Source of the DNA: Verrucomicrobiia bacterium
GTDB lineage: Bacteria > Zixibacteria > MSB-5A5 > DSPP01
NCBI GenBank assembly: GCA_035574275.1
Contig: DATLYY010000079.1
Span: 1-43,112, forward strand
Length of the DNA stretch: 43,112 nucleotides
Reading direction: 5' to 3'
Part shown: positions 39,178-43,112 of the stretch, in pieces
Numbering within the stretch: the first letter of the stretch is position 1
Layout: every line of letters begins with the position of its first letter
Notes under the pieces: model-generated
What the model saw: only the letters and a program-made list of their open reading frames with translations
The model's database searches: none
Told to the model about the DNA's origin: nothing
Program-made: the position numbers and the translations under genes

Positions 39178-39965
39178 TTCCTTTGGTAGGTTTCCAAAAG
39201 GGTCGAAAGTTTTTCCACCAGCCCCACCAACTTCTCCTCCCCGCTCCCGTTCCCCTCCTTGGCCGGCTCGATGAGCCCGGACATGTACAAAGCCGCCAGG
39301 TTTTTCAAAGTCGAAAGCCGGTCGAGGTTTGAGCGCTCGATGATTTGGTACACATCCTTCCGGCCGTCGACGAGCGCCAGAATGTTCCACTCATCCCCCT
39401 TGAGCGCCACGTCCCGGATCCGCTGCTCCGGAATCGGCTTGACCACAAACACCGTGCCGAAATCCGGCAGCCGCTGTTTGACCTCTTCCAGTTCATCGAG
39501 CCGCCGGACCCCTTCGAGGATTAGATTTTCGGTGGAGATGTGAATCAGAATTTCCTCTTCGGTCGGGAATTCGTTTTCGTAGAATTTGAAATTCCCGTTC
39601 TCCCAGTGCAAAAGCCGATAGATGAGCTCTTCGACTTGACGCCGGACGGCATCCTCCATCTGCGAGCGGGAAACAAAGCCGAACTTGACGAAAATCTCCC
39701 CGATGCGCCTTTGCGGGTGCTTCTCCTTTTCCGCCAGGGCCCCCGCCAGTTGGTTCTGGGTCAAAACCCCCTGCTGGACGAGCAGTTCCCCCAGCGGGAT
39801 TTTCTGCTGCGGCGTGTAGGCGTAGATGACGTTCCCCTGGTTGAAATACACCATCGCCACCTCCTCCTGCCGCTGCAGGCCGAGCGTGCCGGTCTTGCGG
39901 GAAAAGGAAAGGAGTTGAAAGACCTCCGCAACCGAAAACCGGTTTAAACTTCCCTCCAAGTCCAT
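39174..39965 (-). CDS. DUF4388 (PATAN) domain protein
   Basis: The protein begins with a PATAN-type domain (MDLEGSLNRFSVAEVFQLLSFSRKTGTLGLQRQEEVAMVYFNQGNVIYAY), as found in cyanobacterial PatA and many FCB and delta-proteobacterial regulators. A middle helical domain with GELLVQQGVLTQNQLAGALAEKE and GEIFVKFGFVSRSQMEDAVRRQVEELIYRLL resembles the N-terminal domain of GspE/PilB-type ATPases (MshEN-like). The C-terminal part (ILALVDGRKDVYQIIERSNLDRLSTLKNLAALYMSGLI) is a winged-helix-like segment. The ATG at 39965 is only 7 nt after a -10, so the mRNA is probably leaderless; a TTG at 39974 has an AGGAAG upstream but overlaps the -10. It heads a three-gene operon. The output is unknown; a signalling adaptor is likely. 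Confidence 0.8.
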   Translation of the reverse strand: MDLEGSLNRFSVAEVFQLLSFSRKTGTLGLQRQEEVAMVYFNQGNVIYAYTPQQKIPLGELLVQQGVLTQNQLAGALAEKEKHPQRRIGEIFVKFGFVSRSQMEDAVRRQVEELIYRLLHWENGNFKFYENEFPTEEEILIHISTENLILEGVRRLDELEEVKQRLPDFGTVFVVKPIPEQRIRDVALKGDEWNILALVDGRKDVYQIIERSNLDRLSTLKNLAALYMSGLIEPAKEGNGSGEEKLVGLVEKLSTLLETYQRK

Positions 39966-39972
39966 CACCGAC

Positions 39973-40001
39973 AAGTAAAAAACTTCCTACCCGCTTGTCA
40001 A
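39973..40001 (-). promoter_or_regulatory. Promoter of the DUF4388 operon
   Basis: On the minus strand, a perfect -35 TTGACA, 17-nt spacer, then TTACTT at the -10. The ATG lies 7 nt after the -10, so the leader is at most 1-2 nt. Confidence 0.55.
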
Positions 40002-40016
40002 CGCAAAATGAGAGGA

Positions 40017-42584
40017 TTACAGTAGCGCAGCAGATAAAACCGACAATTCGGATAACAATGAAGGGCGCAACTGTTCAAACTCTTTTTGTTTAACTTTCAA
40101 ATATTTCCAATTCTTTCCGGTCAATTTTGTGGCGTTTTCAGCCCAAAGTTTTGCGGCGCGGTCTTTGTGTTTTACGTTTTCGGTTTCTTGGCCTTTGGTT
40201 TCCAATATCCAATATGTTTCCTCCGTATCCAATGCAACAAAGTCCGGGTAGTAATAGCCCAAATTCATTGCCGCATCCAAATAGTCAATAGAAAAACCGA
40301 AAACCATAGGAAGTTTTGAAAATGCCTTGACATCTTCTGCCGAATCCAAAAATTTGGCAAAAGTTTTCTCAAATTCATTATCGCATGGAACCAAATTGAA
40401 AACGGTTTTTCGGCCCTCCCAAACGGGACGGGACCATGGAAAGGGTTCCGTTTCGGAAAGGAATCTTTCCGGTATGACCAACTCTGGCTGAAGTTCGGAG
40501 ACCGCTTTTCCCCGCAGCGCCTTGCCAAAAGCACGGGTACATACAAATTGCGCTACGTTAGAATTCATTGCTTTTATTACGGATTTATCCTCCAAGTCAA
40601 CTTTTTTGCCAAAAGCTTTGTTTTCAAAAAAATCGGTCACTTTGGGAGCCAAAGCCGCAAATTGGGAAGGAAGTTTCACTTCTTGGGCTATTTGACGGGC
40701 GTAGTAGCCAATAATTTCCTGCGCCGTTTGGGGATCCGGTATTGCATATTCCCTCTCAAATAATTTTTCCAAGTTAATAATGTCGTACCCTTCGTACATA
40801 AACTTATCCGCGGCCACATCTTTCTTGCTCATTGGGATTACCGGACAATCGAATGTCATTACGTCCAATTCTGCAATTTCTTCGGCCAAGCTCTTTTTTC
40901 GCATTAAGGATGGCGTTAAAATCGGCAAGCCAATGTCAAATTTCTTCTTTTCCTCAGCAGGCATAATCGTTAAAATTTTAAGGCGGTCTTTTCCAATTTC
41001 AAAGGTATCCAATGGGATACCTTCGACTTTTTCCAGTTCGTCCACAAAAGTCAAAAACGCATTGTTGCCGATGACATCTACTCTTTCTTTGTAGCCGACA
41101 GGCAGACCGCGAAACATCAAGCGCAGACCGCGGCCAATAGTTTGCTCCGGTAAAATTTTTGCTTTTGAACTGTACGGCCGCAAACCAACCACGACGGTAA
41201 CGTTCTGCACGTCCCACCCTTCCCGAAGCATCAGTACGCTGACGATGCCGTTAACCGGGTTTTCCCCGTGGTCCACATCTTTGGCTAACTTTCTGGCTTT
41301 TTCCAAATCTGCTTTGGTAATTTCCCCTTTTGTATCGGTATGAATTATCAAGGTTTGTTCGCCGCCAAATTCTTTTGGATATTTAACTTTCAACCAGTCG
41401 CCCACATCATCCGCTTCATCGGTACTGTTCAGCATTATGAACAAAATCGGTTTTTTATTCAGCGGGGCCAGTTGCTCGTAGTATTCCCTCCACCGCTCCA
41501 CTCCCGCAATCAGAAAGGGCTTGTACTTGGTGCTGGCAATATTGGATTTTGCTTCAGCGAAACGAGCGATGCCTTTGACTGGTCTTTTCACAATTGCATC
41601 CCGAATAGCTTGCAGTAGCGGATAGTCGAAAATTGTCCAAGGAAAGATTTCTCCTTTTTGAAACCGAGGTGTAGCCGTAAAATCAAGTTGTGCCGAGAGC
41701 GGTGTTTTAGTATGAAGATCCCGAATTATTTTGTTCCACTCATTCTCTTCATCGTGTGTGTGGTGGGCTTCGTCATTTACCACCAAAAGTTTGCCACTTC
41801 GCAAGGCAATTCTTTCGCTAAAATCCGTAAAGTCCAACTTTTGGGTTGGGGGTTTTGAACCCATTACAGCGGTCATTTGTTCTGGCTCTTGGTCGTTTTG
41901 CCGCCCGGTTCGTTCATAGAATTGCTGAATGTTGGTGAGGAACAGAGTTCCTTCGTAGTGCGGTCTTTCGCCATCCCCCCGCATAACGCAGTCAAAATCC
42001 CAGAATATTTCCAAAGAGCGAGGAATCATTTGGTCGGCTTTGAAAATCCTGCCGCTCTGAAAGTCGGTTTTGAGCCGTTCGAAGACAATTACATTGGGGG
42101 CAATCACCAAAAAGGTTTTGGCATAATCTTCGCCGCCTTCCCGGACGGCGTTTAAAAACTGCCAGACGATGGCCAAAGCCATAACTTTGGTCTTTCCGCT
42201 ACCCGTGGCCATTTTGATACAATACCGGGCAAATTCGTCATAGGGCGGAAGCCGCACTCCTTTGAGGTCTTGCGCGTATCGTTCCAACAAACCTTTGCGG
42301 GTTCTTACTTTTTCATATTCCCATACATAAATCAAGGTTTCGATGGCATCCCGCTGGGAATAGTGATAGGCAAATGGCTGGCCGCTTGGCAAACGATGGT
42401 CGGTTTTGAACCAGTGATTCAGCAAAATTTGGGTTGTTTCGGTAGTGCCTTTGTAGCCACCGGCCCGCCAAGCTTTTAACGCTTCGCGCAGGGCGGGGAC
42501 GCAGGGGGCGGTTTTTAACCGGGAACTGACATCGATAAGGTCTTGCTGGGAAATATCTGATGCTTTTTTTCTGGTGCGAGGCAC
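40017..42584 (-). CDS. Type III-like restriction enzyme Res subunit
   Basis: The 855-residue protein has a superfamily II helicase/translocase core: ATGSGKTKVMALAIVWQF (Walker A about 125-131), VVNDEAHHTHDEEN (DEAH about 271-274), LDFTATPRFQ, LMLREGWDVQNVTVVVGLRPY, PEQTIGRGLRLMF. A C-terminal PD-(D/E)XK nuclease follows with YYPDFVALD...YWILETKGQE (about 777-800). This is the layout of type III restriction subunits, which translocate along DNA and cut invading DNA after meeting a second complex. It starts with GTG, overlapping the TAG of the methyltransferase gene by one base. The region is AT-richer than the rest of the window, a sign of transfer. The partner Mod is cut by the window edge. 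Confidence 0.9.
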   Translation of the reverse strand: MPRTRKKASDISQQDLIDVSSRLKTAPCVPALREALKAWRAGGYKGTTETTQILLNHWFKTDHRLPSGQPFAYHYSQRDAIETLIYVWEYEKVRTRKGLLERYAQDLKGVRLPPYDEFARYCIKMATGSGKTKVMALAIVWQFLNAVREGGEDYAKTFLVIAPNVIVFERLKTDFQSGRIFKADQMIPRSLEIFWDFDCVMRGDGERPHYEGTLFLTNIQQFYERTGRQNDQEPEQMTAVMGSKPPTQKLDFTDFSERIALRSGKLLVVNDEAHHTHDEENEWNKIIRDLHTKTPLSAQLDFTATPRFQKGEIFPWTIFDYPLLQAIRDAIVKRPVKGIARFAEAKSNIASTKYKPFLIAGVERWREYYEQLAPLNKKPILFIMLNSTDEADDVGDWLKVKYPKEFGGEQTLIIHTDTKGEITKADLEKARKLAKDVDHGENPVNGIVSVLMLREGWDVQNVTVVVGLRPYSSKAKILPEQTIGRGLRLMFRGLPVGYKERVDVIGNNAFLTFVDELEKVEGIPLDTFEIGKDRLKILTIMPAEEKKKFDIGLPILTPSLMRKKSLAEEIAELDVMTFDCPVIPMSKKDVAADKFMYEGYDIINLEKLFEREYAIPDPQTAQEIIGYYARQIAQEVKLPSQFAALAPKVTDFFENKAFGKKVDLEDKSVIKAMNSNVAQFVCTRAFGKALRGKAVSELQPELVIPERFLSETEPFPWSRPVWEGRKTVFNLVPCDNEFEKTFAKFLDSAEDVKAFSKLPMVFGFSIDYLDAAMNLGYYYPDFVALDTEETYWILETKGQETENVKHKDRAAKLWAENATKLTGKNWKYLKVKQKEFEQLRPSLLSELSVLSAALL

Positions 42585-43112
42585 TATTTTACCTCAACTT
42601 GAACGGCCTTGGTCGTATCGTTCCCTAAAATGTCAATGACTTTTACGACAATTGTATATTGTCCCGGTTTTTCGTAGTTATTGGAAATTTCTTTTTGCAA
42701 ATCCGGGTTTTTGCGGGTGCGGTAGCTTTGCCACTGGTTGTGGAAGGTGTCCCCTTTGAAGTCCCAATCCACCGCCCAATAATCTATCCACTGGCTCCAA
42801 TGCTTTATCGCCTTTTGAACGTCCGCCGGAACGTCATCCGGCGGTATGACAAAATCTTTCAGCTTTAAACTGACCTGCCGTCCTTTAGCTTTAACGTCAA
42901 CCTTCAAAGCCGCCAGTTCATAAAAATGAATGTCTCCCTGCTCCACCGCTTTCTTTTCCAAAACTTCACGCGGAATTTTTTTGAAGGACACATCCACCCT
43001 TGCTTCTTCCGCCACTTGTTTGGCCATTTCGTTTATTTCGAAGGCGAATTCCCAGCCCAAAATATCAACACCGGCGGTTTTGGGAGAATCTTTTCCCGTT
43101 CCTATCGCCCGC
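42584..43112 (-). CDS. Type III-like DNA methyltransferase Mod subunit, C-terminal part
   Basis: Only the last about 175 residues lie in the window (the frame is open to the right edge and ends with TAG 42584-42586). The visible sequence (AIGTGKDSPKTAGVDILGWEF, ARVDVSFKKIPREVLEKKAVEQG, DFVIPPDDVP, IDYWAVDWDFKGDTFHNQWQSYRTRK, VVKVIDILGNDTTKAV) matches the C-terminus of large adenine methyltransferases that pair with the neighbouring Res type. Catalytic motifs (DPPY) would lie outside the window. The one-base overlap with the res GTG shows tight coupling. Mod methylates the recognition site and gives specificity to the pair. Confidence 0.75.
   Translation of the reverse strand, partial: RAIGTGKDSPKTAGVDILGWEFAFEINEMAKQVAEEARVDVSFKKIPREVLEKKAVEQGDIHFYELAALKVDVKAKGRQVSLKLKDFVIPPDDVPADVQKAIKHWSQWIDYWAVDWDFKGDTFHNQWQSYRTRKNPDLQKEISNNYEKPGQYTIVVKVIDILGNDTTKAVQVEVK

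Noticed and set aside
40017-42584. Assignment of the Res protein to BREX, DISARM or Lhr-type helicases
   Set aside because: The C-terminal PD-(D/E)XK ETKG motif and the adjacent Mod C-terminus fit type III-like restriction better.

Overview
This 43 kb window looks like chromosome from an uncultured member of the FCB (Fibrobacteres-Chlorobi-Bacteroidetes) superphylum, possibly a Zixibacteria-like lineage. The clues are a very large SprA-type outer-membrane protein, secreted proteins with dockerin-like calcium-binding repeats, an FG-GAP/VCBS repeat protein and a DUF4388 (PATAN) protein, in a moderately GC-rich genome with sigma70-like promoters (TTGACA / TAnnnT). The phylum placement is an inference from gene content only; no rRNA gene is present. 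Protein names come from motifs and remembered family signatures, not from database searches.

Left third (1-14 kb). A Ski2-like helicase runs off the left edge. Divergent to it is an operon: a thioredoxin-fold lipoprotein, a GyrI-like protein, a small membrane protein and gltX, followed by tRNA-Gln(CTG), an RluE-like pseudouridine synthase, DUF1801, YdeI-like and aldo/keto reductase genes. Next come small membrane and secreted proteins (including one with a ribosomal bL12-like C-terminus), an AT-rich and apparently frameshifted PD-(D/E)XK nuclease-like gene, and a flavoprotein/SDR/small membrane protein operon.

Centre (14-28 kb). This part is devoted to the cell surface: a GT-C-type membrane glycosyltransferase with a TPR tail, a secreted dockerin-like protein, a lipoprotein, a 14-repeat FG-GAP protein ending in a dockerin-like module, and a two-gene operon of sprA plus an M28 protein that carries the residues of glutaminyl-peptide cyclotransferases. 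The grouping suggests secretion and display of surface proteins through a SprA-type pore.

Right third (28-43 kb). murB, an ABC-2 type exporter (permease plus ATPase), a small helical protein, recG, rsmB and a TIGR03960/DUF2344-type protein lie on the minus strand in compact order. The TIGR03960-type protein has lost every cysteine of its radical SAM centre, and rsmB has no ATG, GTG or TTG at its natural N-terminus; ATT fits best. A zinc-ribbon mini-gene, a DUF4388 operon and an AT-richer type III-like restriction-modification pair (complete Res, truncated Mod at the right edge) finish the window.

Several promoters place the -10 element only 7-9 nt before the start codon, without a Shine-Dalgarno, which suggests leaderless transcripts. 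Others have long leaders with clear AGGAGG-like sites. The most interesting items are the cysteine-less radical SAM protein, the sprA-glutaminyl cyclase pairing, the homopolymer frameshift in the nuclease gene, the paired 24-bp repeat upstream of two promoters, and a REP-like repeat inside a lipoprotein gene.
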